Shown: positions 1-6,443, counted from the first letter of the stretch. The stretch is DNA of 6,760 bases from an uncultured cyanobacterium (GCA_938029995.1 CALHGI010000255.1:1-6760), one strand, 5' to 3'. Notes: generated by a model from the sequence alone, not told the origin. Program-made: numbers and translations.

Positions 1-602
1 ACGGTAACCGTAGTACCGATTTCAACATAGGTATACAGATCCTCAATATCCTCATTGAGCATGCGCACACAGCCATGGGAAACGGCCTCGCCAATGAGGC
101 GTTCTTCATTGGTGCCATGGAACCCAATTTCGCCATCACTACTGGACAAAAAACCAATCCAGCGCGAACCCAGGGGGTTATTTTTACCCGCGGGAATAAT
201 CTCTCCGGTGATGGGGTGTTGCCAAGTGGGATACTCCTGGGTCTGAATCACCTGGAAGGTCCCTTCCGGGGTCTCCCACTCAGTCTGACCAATGGCAACA
301 AGATACTGCTTAATAACCTCACCCCGGCGATAGACATCGATGGTGCGCGCACTTAGTTGCAACACAATATGGGTATCGGATTGCATGGCTGCCTGTCTGC
401 GCCAACGTCCCCCTAACGGTCGACGACCACTCATGATTGAGGTCCATGGAATCCTTGCATTGAATGTATTCTCAGCCTGGGTCGGTCGGGCATCAGCCAC
501 CTGCCAGCCAAAAGGGTCATGCCACTCTATTAGCGCTAAGCCAAGGGCCGAACCAATGCACAATAGGGCAAAACTGCGGGCTAAGGGATGGAGACCATGC
601 AT
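1..602 (-). CDS. L,D-transpeptidase (YkuD domain), 3' end cut by window edge
   Basis: The product is an envelope enzyme that cross-links peptidoglycan through meso-DAP (3-3 links) or attaches proteins to it, using an active-site cysteine. About 200 residues are visible. There is a short basic start, a hydrophobic segment at residues 10-26 that looks like a signal anchor, a linker to about 75, then a YkuD domain from about 76 (SDTHIVLQLS). The catalytic signature is complete: HGT at 162-164 and SHGCVRM at 175-181, with C178 as nucleophile, H176 beside it and R180. Only the last few residues of the domain should lie beyond position 1. The ATG at 602 gives a normal export signal. The frame stays open upstream to a TAG near 655, with TTG codons as weaker alternative starts, and the ribosome site is poor. 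It is divergent from lipA. The family assignment is firm; the substrate and exact role are not visible. Confidence 0.93.
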   Translation of the reverse strand, partial: MHGLHPLARSFALLCIGSALGLALIEWHDPFGWQVADARPTQAENTFNARIPWTSIMSGRRPLGGRWRRQAAMQSDTHIVLQLSARTIDVYRRGEVIKQYLVAIGQTEWETPEGTFQVIQTQEYPTWQHPITGEIIPAGKNNPLGSRWIGFLSSSDGEIGFHGTNEERLIGEAVSHGCVRMLNEDIEDLYTYVEIGTTVT

Positions 603-711
603 TCCAGAAAGGACAAGAAACGATGTAAAATTTTGGGCAAACAAGTGCAATTGCTAATATCTTACCCATTCCGGCCATTTTGCCAGGCTCTTTTGTTGAC
701 CTGGTCCCAGG

Positions 712-719
712 CCCATGGG
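712..719. repeat. CCCATGGG palindrome between the L,D-transpeptidase gene and lipA
   Basis: A perfect 8-bp palindrome, the same octamer that occurs three times between ndhO and mdh (2876-2883, 2915-2922, 2934-2941). All four copies in the window are intergenic. It directly follows a second small inverted repeat, CCTGG at 700-704 and CCAGG at 707-711. Its function is unknown; an operator or a dispersed repeat unit are both possible. Confidence 0.5.
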
Positions 720-750
720 TTGCAAGCAGTCCATTTCCTCGGCCTTAAGT

Positions 751-759
751 TGTTAGAAT
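751..759 (+). promoter_or_regulatory. Possible extended -10 promoter element for lipA
   Basis: TGTTAGAAT fits the extended -10 pattern TGnTAnnnT, with a hexamer TAGAAT at 754-759. No convincing -35 hexamer sits 16-18 bp upstream, which extended -10 promoters can tolerate. The implied leader to the lipA GTG is about 50 nt. On the opposite strand a perfect TTGACA lies at 769-774, but no good -10 follows it. The rest of the 603-815 divergent region shows no gene. Confidence 0.25.
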
Positions 760-815
760 CATGGTTGCTGTCAAATCGTCTGACAGAGCAACTCCGTTCG
801 TAAAGGCAAAGTAGC

Positions 816-1703
816 GTGACCGTTAAACCAGAATGGCTTAGAGTCAAAGCCCCCCAGTGGGAACGGGTTGGTAATGTTAAGGACATTTTGCAAGACCTGG
901 CCCTCAACACGGTGTGCGAGGAAGCCTCTTGCCCCAACATTGGTGAGTGTTTTAGCGCTGGAACGGCCACATTTTTAATCATGGGCCCCGCCTGTACTCG
1001 GGCCTGCCCTTACTGTGACATCGACTTTGAGAAAAAGCCCCAGGCCTTGGACCCTACGGAACCCGTTCGTCTAGGGGAAGCGGTACGGCGCATGGGGTTA
1101 AACCATGTGGTGATCACCTCGGTGAACCGGGATGATCTGCCCGATGGTGGCGCGAGCCAGTTTGTGCGCTGCATTGAAGAAACCCGCAAACTTTCGCCTG
1201 GGACCACCATTGAGGTGCTGATTCCTGACCTATGTGGCAACTGGAATGCTTTGGGAATCATCCTAGCGGCGGCCCCCGAGGTGATGAATCACAATACGGA
1301 GACCATCCCTCGCCTCTACAAGCGGGTGCGGCCCCAGGGTGACTATCAACGCAGTCTTGAACTCCTACAGCGCACCCGTGAAATAGCCCCCTGGGCCTAT
1401 ACCAAGTCGGGCATCATGGTGGGCCTAGGGGAAACGGACGAAGAGGTGAGGCAGGTAATGGCGGACCTGCGGGCGGTAGACTGCGACATTCTCACCATTG
1501 GTCAGTATTTACAGCCCACCCAGAAGCACTTGGGTGTGAAGGATTTTGTCACCCCTGAGCAGTTTGACCAGTGGCGACAGGCGGGGGAGGCCATGGGGTT
1601 CTTGCAGGTGGTGTCGTCCCCCCTCACCCGCAGCTCCTACCATGCAGAAGAGGTGAGGCGGCTCATGGCTGAGCATCCTCGACCTCGACCCCAGACCATC
1701 TAG
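816..1703 (+). CDS. lipA: Lipoyl synthase
   Basis: A radical-SAM enzyme that inserts two sulfur atoms into protein-bound octanoyl groups, making the lipoyl cofactor of pyruvate dehydrogenase and the glycine cleavage system. The 295-residue product has both cluster motifs. C34, C39 and C45 form CX4CX5C for the auxiliary cluster that is the sulfur donor. C60, C64 and C67 form CX3CX2C (CTRACPYC) for the SAM-binding cluster. The C-terminal RSSYHA at 272-277 supplies the family's serine ligand to the auxiliary cluster. All key residues are intact. The start is GTG; it gives [15 protein letters not shown], the usual cyanobacterial N-terminus, with a weak AAGG-like ribosome site (about 803-807). The gene is convergent with mdh, and its TAG overlaps the mdh stop. 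It stands alone on the plus strand, so it is probably monocistronic. lipB is not in the window, so the source of octanoylated protein is not shown here. Confidence 0.97.
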   Translation: MTVKPEWLRVKAPQWERVGNVKDILQDLALNTVCEEASCPNIGECFSAGTATFLIMGPACTRACPYCDIDFEKKPQALDPTEPVRLGEAVRRMGLNHVVITSVNRDDLPDGGASQFVRCIEETRKLSPGTTIEVLIPDLCGNWNALGIILAAAPEVMNHNTETIPRLYKRVRPQGDYQRSLELLQRTREIAPWAYTKSGIMVGLGETDEEVRQVMADLRAVDCDILTIGQYLQPTQKHLGVKDFVTPEQFDQWRQAGEAMGFLQVVSSPLTRSSYHAEEVRRLMAEHPRPRPQTI

Positions 1704-2692
1704 GTTTCAAACATCGGTAGCGCTTTCTCTAATGTACGTCGTACTGATTGGGCTGAGGTTCTCAGTGCCGCTTGTTCGTCGTCGGTAAGGGACAGTTCAA
1801 CCACCGAGGCTGCACCATGGCTGTCGAGGTGACAGGGGACACCCAGGTAAATATCCTGAAGACCATACTGGCCGTCCAGATAGGCTGAAACCGGCAGAAT
1901 GGCGGACTGATTTTGCAAGATAGCGGCCACCATGGTGGCGGTTGCCGCGGCTGGAGCATAGTACGCTCCGCCCGTTTTGAGGTGATTAACAATTTCTGCG
2001 CCACCATGGCGGGTACGGTCCACCAGTTCCTGAATTTTAGCGGCGGGGAGCAGTTCCGTTAGGGGAATGCTACTCACCGTGGTGTGGCTGATGAGGGGCA
2101 CCATCAAGTCACCGTGCCCCCCCAGCACCATCGTGGATACATCGTGGGGCGGAACCCTCAGCTCATGGGCAATAAACGTGCGAAACCTGGCAGAATCCAA
2201 CACGCCAGCCTGCCCCATGACCCGACTGGGGGGGAGGCCACTGGCTTGCCAAGTTAGATAGGTCATAACATCCAACGGATTGGTGACCAGAATAAAATGG
2301 GCATCGGGGGACTGGGGCAATGCTTTGGCAACCACGTCTAAAATGATGCGGCCATTAACCTTCAGCAAATCATCCCTAGACATGCCTGGCTTACGGGGCA
2401 ATCCAGCCGTGATCACAATGACCTGGGAGCCTGCCGTATCTTCATAGTCGTTGGTGCCTAGAATGTGATGGGTGCAGCCTTCTAAGGGGCAAGCCTCGGC
2501 CATGTCCAGGGCCAAACCCTGGGGACGACCGGCAACAATGTCTAGTAAAACAACATTGCCTAAGTTCTGGGAAAGAAGACTTCGGGCCAAACTTGCACCG
2601 ACATTACCAGCCCCGATGATGGTGATTTTTGGGATGGTGATGGCAGGCTTGTGGAGACCTGCTGTTTGGGGGGATGGATAAGTTACTACCAT
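1700..2692 (-). CDS. mdh: Malate dehydrogenase, NAD-dependent (LDH-like family)
   Basis: Interconverts malate and oxaloacetate with NAD(H) in the cytoplasm. The 330 residues begin with a roughly 20-residue extension before the Rossmann fold. GAGNVG is at 27-32, and acidic D51 at the end of the second strand points to NAD rather than NADP. The substrate loop [10 protein letters not shown] has R100 and R106; Arg at the first of these is what separates malate from lactate dehydrogenases. TNPLD with N138 follows, then LDSARFR with D166 and R169, and GGHGD with catalytic H193. The ATG at 2692 is preceded by AGGAG (2697-2701) four bases away, which supports the long N-terminus. It lies downstream of ndhO but 310 bp away, so it probably has its own promoter. 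Lactate dehydrogenase is the main alternative, and the Arg in the substrate loop argues against it. The stop codon overlaps lipA. Confidence 0.95.
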   Translation of the reverse strand: MVVTYPSPQTAGLHKPAITIPKITIIGAGNVGASLARSLLSQNLGNVVLLDIVAGRPQGLALDMAEACPLEGCTHHILGTNDYEDTAGSQVIVITAGLPRKPGMSRDDLLKVNGRIILDVVAKALPQSPDAHFILVTNPLDVMTYLTWQASGLPPSRVMGQAGVLDSARFRTFIAHELRVPPHDVSTMVLGGHGDLMVPLISHTTVSSIPLTELLPAAKIQELVDRTRHGGAEIVNHLKTGGAYYAPAAATATMVAAILQNQSAILPVSAYLDGQYGLQDIYLGVPCHLDSHGAASVVELSLTDDEQAALRTSAQSVRRTLEKALPMFET

Positions 2693-2722
2693 GGGACTCC
2701 TAACAGACCGCGCTTAGGGCAC

Positions 2723-2732
2723 CTTGGCCAAG
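2723..2732. repeat. CTTGGCCAAG palindrome in the mdh leader
   Basis: A perfect 10-bp palindrome 31-40 bases upstream of the mdh start codon. Its position would suit an operator or a small leader structure. No regulator can be named from the sequence. Confidence 0.35.
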
Positions 2733-2834
2733 CAATCGCCGATAAGTCGCCCAGGGACGGTTCTCTAAATGGGTTAAGCCACGGCCAAATCAATTCACTG
2801 GTGACAACCCAACAGTCTAGTTTGGCCCGTAGCC

Positions 2835-2840
2835 TATATA
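2835..2840 (-). promoter_or_regulatory. mdh: Possible -10 box for mdh
   Basis: The minus strand reads TATATA inside GGATATATAGG. No good -35 hexamer is present (CAAATA at 17 bp). Initiation here would give a leader of about 135 nt and would leave the CCATGG cluster upstream of the transcript, next to the promoter. Confidence 0.3.
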
Positions 2841-2871
2841 TCCATTGTGGCGAGAATTATTTGGCTTGGGG

Positions 2872-2941
2872 GCATCCCATGGGGATTCTTAATATGTAAT
2901 GCCCATGGACAATGCCCATGGGATGCTTGATATCCCATGGG
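2872..2941. repeat. Cluster of CCCATGGG palindromes with two competing inverted repeats
   Basis: Four CCATGG cores lie in 70 bp (2877, 2903, 2916, 2935), three of them as CCCATGGG. A perfect 12-bp inverted repeat pairs GCATCCCATGGG (2872-2883) with CCCATGGGATGC (2915-2926) across 31 nt. A second, perfect 10-bp repeat pairs CCCATGGGAT (2915-2924) with ATCCCATGGG (2932-2941) across 7 nt. The middle copy is shared, so only one hairpin can form at a time. AATGCCCATGG is also directly repeated (2898-2908 and 2911-2921). No T-run follows on either strand, so this is not a standard terminator. Confidence 0.85.
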
Positions 2942-3002
2942 TCTGTTGCAGTCTGTCCTGGTTTAAGTTGTTGAGCGCACAGCCCAAAAGAACGCCGTCG
3001 TC

Positions 3003-3218
3003 TTATTTAAACTCTTCGAGCTGGGCCAACTGCAACCAAATATTAGGGGTGGGCACTCGGCCAAACTTTACCAGGGCGTAGTCATCACGAATTTCCATAA
3101 TTTCCCCTTGAGTTTCAAAGATGTAAGGGGGAAATCGAGTATCGCTAGCGGTGGCTTCCACGCTGTTTTCTAGCTTTTCCCGTACAACGCGAACAAAAGT
3201 ACCCTTTTTGATGGCCAT
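3003..3218 (-). CDS. ndhO: NAD(P)H-quinone oxidoreductase subunit O
   Basis: A small peripheral subunit of the cyanobacterial/plastid NDH-1 complex at the thylakoid membrane, which carries out cyclic electron flow around photosystem I and respiration. It has 71 residues with no membrane segment. The family pattern is present throughout: KKGTFVRVVREKLENS near the start, SDTRFPPY at about 26-33, and DYALVKFGRVPTPN with a terminal LEEF-like end. I start it at the ATG at 3218 (MAIKKG); the GTG one codon earlier is less likely. The ribosome site is weak (CTAAG). It lies 96 bp after mutM, with a possible TAATAG -10 at 3243-3248 in the gap, so either read-through from psaE-mutM or its own promoter would serve. 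NdhO is found only in oxygenic phototrophs, so it is also a good lineage marker. Confidence 0.93.
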   Translation of the reverse strand: MAIKKGTFVRVVREKLENSVEATASDTRFPPYIFETQGEIMEIRDDYALVKFGRVPTPNIWLQLAQLEEFK

Positions 3219-3258
3219 CACTTAGAAAAATAACTGGTCACTCTATTAAACCTTGTCC

Positions 3259-3287
3259 CCTTCCAGAACTGTAGTCTTTCTGGAGGG
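3259..3287. other. Stem-loop between mutM and ndhO
   Basis: TCCAGAA (3262-3268) pairs with TTCTGGA (3278-3284) around a 9-nt loop. One wobble pair and two G-C pairs extend it to about ten pairs. It lies 27 bp past the mutM stop and about 40 bp before the ndhO start, between genes on the same strand. No U-tract follows on either strand, so it is more likely an mRNA processing or stability hairpin, or an operator, than an intrinsic terminator. Confidence 0.5.
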
Positions 3288-3314
3288 TAATTTCAGTCTG
3301 GTTGATTTCTGGGT

Positions 3315-4157
3315 TTATTTCTGGCAGCTGGGACAGTAGTGGGCCGAACGCCCGGCTAATTTAATGCGTTTAATGGGGGTGCTGCACACCCGGCAGGGTT
3401 CGTCTTCACGGTCGTAGACCCAGGCAACGCCGCCGTAGTTACCGTTGGTGCCGTGGATATCGCGAAAGTCACTAAAGGTGGTGCCCCCGGCTTCGATACT
3501 GTCGGTGAGCACTTTGCGGATGGAGGTGTGGAGACGTTTGAGACGGGTTTGGGAGATGCGATCGCACTGCACCCTGGGCCGAATGCCACTTAGAAATAAC
3601 GCCTCATCAGCATAGATATTACCAATCCCCGCCACCATCGCTTGATCCAACAGGGCATTTTTCACCGGCCGCTTCCGTTTAAACCAGGTCTGCATATAGT
3701 CCAGGGAAAAATCATCGGCAAAAGGCTCTGGCCCCAGCCGCTGCAGCCCCGTCATAATCTGATCGGGCTGCTCCCCAGGCGGCACCCACCACAAACGCCC
3801 AAAGGTCCGCTGATCCACATAGCGTAGCTCTTGGTTGTGATCAAAAAAGAGTCGAACGCGACAGTGAGACGACACGGGCATCGACTGGTCAACCCACAAA
3901 AGCTGCCCCGTCATGCGCAGATGACACCCCAACCAACCGGCTGGTTGATTGCGTCGCCGTAACACCGCCAATAAATACTTTCCCCGCCGCTGCCATGAGA
4001 CGATCTCGGCACCAATGATGGCGGGCAAAAATTCTTCAATAAAAAGGGGGTGGGCAATGCTGCGATCTAACAGCACATCCCCACCCCGAACAGGATGATG
4101 TAGAGTAACTCGACTGAGCCCTCGTCGGACAGTTTCTACCTCAGGAAGTTCTGGCAA
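3315..4157 (-). CDS. mutM: Formamidopyrimidine-DNA glycosylase (Fpg/MutM)
   Basis: Base-excision repair enzyme that removes 8-oxoguanine and formamidopyrimidines and nicks the strand by beta,delta-elimination. The 280 residues form a complete Fpg. MPELPEVE carries the catalytic P2 and E3, and K60 lies in RRGKYL. M82, R117 and F119 match the void-filling residues that mark Fpg rather than Nei. The helix-two-turn-helix spans about 168-188 (AGIGNIYADE, N180). A C-terminal zinc finger has C255, C258, C275 and C278, with R270 in the finger. The start is TTG: P2 must follow the initiator, and an in-frame TGA stands two codons upstream. No strong ribosome site is seen. It follows psaE by 56 bp and may share its transcript, which would put oxidative repair under photosynthesis-linked expression (inference). 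Confidence 0.97.
   Translation of the reverse strand: MPELPEVETVRRGLSRVTLHHPVRGGDVLLDRSIAHPLFIEEFLPAIIGAEIVSWQRRGKYLLAVLRRRNQPAGWLGCHLRMTGQLLWVDQSMPVSSHCRVRLFFDHNQELRYVDQRTFGRLWWVPPGEQPDQIMTGLQRLGPEPFADDFSLDYMQTWFKRKRPVKNALLDQAMVAGIGNIYADEALFLSGIRPRVQCDRISQTRLKRLHTSIRKVLTDSIEAGGTTFSDFRDIHGTNGNYGGVAWVYDREDEPCRVCSTPIKRIKLAGRSAHYCPSCQK
3558..3565. repeat. HIP1 octamer GCGATCGC
   Basis: A copy of the highly iterated palindrome common in many cyanobacterial genomes, here inside mutM. It supports a cyanobacterial source. Confidence 0.8.
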
Positions 4158-4213
4158 GGCTCATTAGACAAACAACTCTGTCAATTCTACCAAGCCAGCC
4201 TAGACCCAGCGAT

Positions 4214-4402
4214 CTACTTGACTTCCTTTAATTCAGCTTCAGCAAAGTTGTTGGTGTTAACGCCAGCGTAGTTAACCTTATCAAACCGAACAACAACCGA
4301 GTACTTGATACCACTTTCGTCAACGGATGCAACCTTCCCAGTATCTTGGTACCAGTAGGATTCTTTCCGGAGGATACGTACTTTAGATCCACGCTTAACC
4401 AT
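4214..4402 (-). CDS. psaE: Photosystem I reaction centre subunit IV (PsaE)
   Basis: A stromal/cytoplasmic-face subunit of photosystem I that helps ferredoxin dock and supports cyclic electron flow. It has 62 residues, within the family's usual 60-76, with an SH3-like beta fold. Visible signatures are [15 protein letters not shown] at the start, [11 protein letters not shown] in the middle, and [18 protein letters not shown] near the end. It lacks the insertion before GVNTNNFA that some cyanobacteria have. The start is ATG 4402, with a strong AGAGAGG Shine-Dalgarno (4410-4416) seven bases away. A TTG 21 bases upstream is in frame but would include that ribosome site and adds non-family residues. 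It is probably the first gene of a psaE-mutM unit. Confidence 0.97.
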   Translation of the reverse strand: MVKRGSKVRILRKESYWYQDTGKVASVDESGIKYSVVVRFDKVNYAGVNTNNFAEAELKEVK

Positions 4403-4434
4403 GAATAAGCCTCTCTTGTTCAAAGACGGGTAAT

Positions 4435-4536
4435 TTATGCGAGCAGCAAGCTACCTCTCACAAGGTTACTACTCCCCAGAACGGAACTCACATTCTCAGC
4501 ATTTAAGAATTGTTGCATATCGAAGATTTTAGACAT
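4435..4536 (-). CDS. Possible 33-codon ORF in the psaE leader
   Basis: An ATG at 4536 opens a frame starting [14 protein letters not shown] and ending in a hydrophobic SLLLA before TAA. It stops 32 bases upstream of the psaE ATG. A strong GGAGGAG (4551-4557) lies 14 bases before the ATG, farther than ideal, and directly after the T-tract of the upstream terminator. I recognise no family. It could be a small protein, a leader peptide that influences psaE, or chance. Confidence 0.22.
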   Translation of the reverse strand: MSKIFDMQQFLNAENVSSVLGSSNLVRGSLLLA

Positions 4537-4559
4537 ATTTCTTTAAAAATCTCCTCCAT

Positions 4560-4600
4560 AAAAAATAGGAACCGTTAGTTATTAAACCTAACGGTTCCTA
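4560..4600 (-). terminator. Intrinsic terminator of the sigF-lipoprotein unit
   Basis: A perfect 13-bp inverted repeat, TAGGAACCGTTAG (4566-4578) and CTAACGGTTCCTA (4588-4600), encloses a 9-nt loop. On the minus strand six T residues (4565-4560) follow at once. It lies 38 bp past the lipoprotein stop and insulates psaE from the upstream genes. It is the only classical rho-independent terminator I found in the window. Confidence 0.93.
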
Positions 4601-4638
4601 CAAAATAGGTGAATTGTTCCAAATGGAAAGAACAGAGA

Positions 4639-5580
4639 TTAAATACGAGGTGTCGGTAGCTCCGGCAAAGTACTGATGGTAGACACAACATCCGCAGACG
4701 GCGGTGGTGGAACATCCTCAGCTGTCTCAGCCCCAGCAGATGTAACAAACCGCTCTACTTCAATCCCGTTCTCCACCAAAATAACTCGTGGTTCTAGGGC
4801 ACTAGTATCAATCCGCTTTACAATGACGCTTCCCCCAGCAATGCGCTCCCCTTGCCGAACATACCGTTCTACCTCATCTGGGGCCTGAACGATGGCATAG
4901 GGCGCTCCACCAATGTCTATCACGCCTGAAACCCTTACAGCTCTGGCCGTAGTCGGTTGTGGAATCTCGGGTAAGGCGGCTATTTCAGGAAGACTTGAGG
5001 TCACCTGACGCGGTGCTGCCACTTCTGGACGGGTCTGCTGCTGTTGGGCAGAGGAGGAGGCAGCATTGCTTCCTGCAGATGCACTGCTGCCTCGATTGGC
5101 ATTACTAGTTGCTGCTGAGCTAGCTGAGCCTGCACCACCACGGGAAGCAGTTGAGCCCGATGGAGAGAAGTTGGAACTAGAAGCAACTCGCCGATTATTG
5201 GAGCTACCGTTGGCACCATTTGTGGACGAGCCAGGCACTTCAATAGGCTGAGGCGGAATCAGAGGAATGGTTAACTCTGCGAACGGGTCAGAACGAGTAC
5301 GCTCTACTCCTATGGTGCGTTCATTTGGATCAGTAGACTGAATCAAATCACGGGCAACGACCGTAGGAGAGTTGGCTGAGACTTCAACCAAATCACCAGA
5401 CTCTTCACCGTTTGGAATCCCAGGCAGGTCCCCATCGGCTACGGTGGGTACCGGATTGTTGACCTGATCCGTTGGGGTAGTTGGATCTTCAGTAACATCG
5501 CTGTTGCGATCAAAGAACCCACAACCGCTCAGGGAAATTGCCCCAGTCGTTATTAGCAATACCAAGAGCAGACGCTGCAT
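4639..5580 (-). CDS. Lipoprotein with low-complexity linker and PilP-like C-terminal domain
   Basis: I recognise no named gene. The 313-residue product starts with a lipoprotein signal, MQRLLLVLLI to LSGC, with C20 the predicted lipidated cysteine. An acidic, Pro/Thr-rich stretch (25-70) follows, then RSDPFAEL at about 96-103. A Ser/Ala/Gly/Asn-rich linker covers about 117-180 and ends in QQQQ (179-182). A compact beta-rich domain at about 213-279 begins VSGVIDIGGAPYAIV and includes EVERYVRQGERI. The tail is Pro-rich. The order lipobox, DPF motif, linker and GVI-GG-YA-VRxG domain resembles PilP/GspC-type pilus or secretion proteins (inference from pattern). ATG 5580 is chosen because GGAGG (5589-5593) lies eight bases upstream; a TTG 15 bases earlier would overlap it. 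The gene follows sigF by 65 bp and ends at a terminator. The existence of a gene is firm; the PilP-like role is tentative. Confidence 0.88.
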   Translation of the reverse strand: MQRLLLVLLITTGAISLSGCGFFDRNSDVTEDPTTPTDQVNNPVPTVADGDLPGIPNGEESGDLVEVSANSPTVVARDLIQSTDPNERTIGVERTRSDPFAELTIPLIPPQPIEVPGSSTNGANGSSNNRRVASSSNFSPSGSTASRGGAGSASSAATSNANRGSSASAGSNAASSSAQQQQTRPEVAAPRQVTSSLPEIAALPEIPQPTTARAVRVSGVIDIGGAPYAIVQAPDEVERYVRQGERIAGGSVIVKRIDTSALEPRVILVENGIEVERFVTSAGAETAEDVPPPPSADVVSTISTLPELPTPRI

Positions 5581-5645
5581 CTTTACATCCTCCAAGGACT
5601 TTTGTTCGCAGATTATAAATCAAGTTCTGTCAAATGCATAGAGAT

Positions 5646-6443
5646 TTAAACAAAATCCTTTCCTTCTTCCTCGGTAGGGGCCATTAAATCCCTTAATCGC
5701 TTCAGGCCACTCTTAACTCGACGAGAAACGGTAACAGCACTAATCCCAAGGCGTTCAGCTGTTTCCTTTTGGGTCAGATCGTGTAGAAAAACGAATTCTA
5801 GGACGTCTTGTGTTCTACGCTCTAGCTGGGCTAAGCCCTGCTGGAGACGAATACGATCTTCCTGGGCCAACTGAAAGCTCCGGTATTTTGGATCGGGCAG
5901 CAAATCACTCAAGGAGGCGGAACCACTCCCTTCTTCTTGAATCGGAGCATCTAAGCTCAACAGTGAGCGGTTACGACTGGCTAGCTTCACATCCTGCCAT
6001 TCTTGAACCGTAATTTTTAGGCGATCGGCAATTTCCTGATCGGTGGGCTTGCGATTTAAGGTTTCTTGGAGTTCACGAATGGCGCGGGCCGACTGGTGCT
6101 GCAGCGATTGCCAACGTCTTGGAATGCGCACAATGGCGCTGCGATCGCGCAAATAGTGTTGAACCTCACCTCGAATATAGGGAATTGCAAAGGAGCTAAA
6201 TGCATAGCCCTTGGACATGTCGAAGCGCTCGATAGCCCGAATCAGCCCTAGACTACCCACCTGCATCAAGTCGTCAAAGGTTTCATTGGAATGGTGGAGC
6301 CAATGATGGGCTTCTCGACGAACCAAGCCAAGGTTCATTTGTACTAGTTTATTGCGTAACTCAGGCAAACGATTTTTTTGGTAATCGTTCAATATCTCCA
6401 GAGTTTCGCTTTTGAGCGCTTGGTTGAGTTTGGAAGACGACAT
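5646..6443 (-). CDS. sigF: RNA polymerase sigma factor SigF (group 3)
   Basis: An alternative sigma factor that directs RNA polymerase to a specific regulon. In Synechocystis, SigF is needed for pilin expression and phototactic motility. The 265 residues hold region 2 at about 37-110 (NLGLVRREAHHW, FDDLMQVGSLGLIRAIERFD, FSSFAIPYIRGEVQHYLRD), a region 3 around 112-155 with PTDQEIADRLKI, and region 4 at about 195-252 with the helix-turn-helix LTQKETAERLGISAVTVSRR (223-242). It has no region 1.1, unlike the primary sigma factor. The start is ATG 6443 (MSSSKLNQ), with AAAGGGG (6450-6456) six bases upstream. The frame stays open to 6536, and starts at M20/M21 of that longer frame cannot be excluded, but the extra residues look non-conserved. 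It is first in a unit with the PilP-like lipoprotein. No anti-sigma partner is present. Confidence 0.93.
   Translation of the reverse strand: MSSSKLNQALKSETLEILNDYQKNRLPELRNKLVQMNLGLVRREAHHWLHHSNETFDDLMQVGSLGLIRAIERFDMSKGYAFSSFAIPYIRGEVQHYLRDRSAIVRIPRRWQSLQHQSARAIRELQETLNRKPTDQEIADRLKITVQEWQDVKLASRNRSLLSLDAPIQEEGSGSASLSDLLPDPKYRSFQLAQEDRIRLQQGLAQLERRTQDVLEFVFLHDLTQKETAERLGISAVTVSRRVKSGLKRLRDLMAPTEEEGKDFV
6141..6148. repeat. HIP1 octamer GCGATCGC
   Basis: A second copy of the cyanobacterial palindrome, inside sigF. Confidence 0.8.

Larger units (their letters stand above)
2693..3002. other. 310-bp intergenic region between ndhO and mdh
   Basis: I see no protein gene here. Open frames on the plus strand run through the palindromes, have no family resemblance and lack ribosome sites. 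From the mdh side, the region holds the mdh Shine-Dalgarno sequence, a CTTGGCCAAG palindrome, a TATATA -10 candidate and a cluster of four CCATGG-containing palindromes. The 60 bp next to ndhO show no T-tract terminator. Confidence 0.7.

Noticed and set aside
340..657. A 105-codon plus-strand open frame
   Set aside because: It lies mostly antisense to the L,D-transpeptidase gene, which has clear catalytic motifs. The plus-strand protein shows no family features and has no convincing ribosome site.
662..982. A 106-codon minus-strand open frame over the lipA 5' end
   Set aside because: It is antisense to the conserved cysteine motifs of lipA and resembles nothing known. It reflects the third-position bias of lipA.
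2872..2941. The palindrome cluster as a CRISPR array or an intrinsic terminator
   Set aside because: Repeat spacing is irregular (13 to 26 bp) and repeats are too short for CRISPR. Neither strand has a T-tract after a hairpin.
2651..3081. Two plus-strand open frames across the mdh-ndhO gap (2651-2899 and 2899-3081)
   Set aside because: They run from antisense mdh through the palindromes into antisense ndhO. Their residues come from the repeats, and no Shine-Dalgarno sequence supports them.
4403..4560. An RpaB-type HLR1 light-response element in the psaE leader
   Set aside because: HLR1 sites occur at photosystem I promoters, so I looked for paired GTTACA-like repeats. Only a single loose GGTTACT is present, without the second half at the right spacing.
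5001..5251. Open frames on both strands (5001-5243 minus, 5066-5251 plus) within the lipoprotein gene
   Set aside because: They are shadows of the Ser/Ala/Gly-rich linker. Low-complexity codons keep several frames open.
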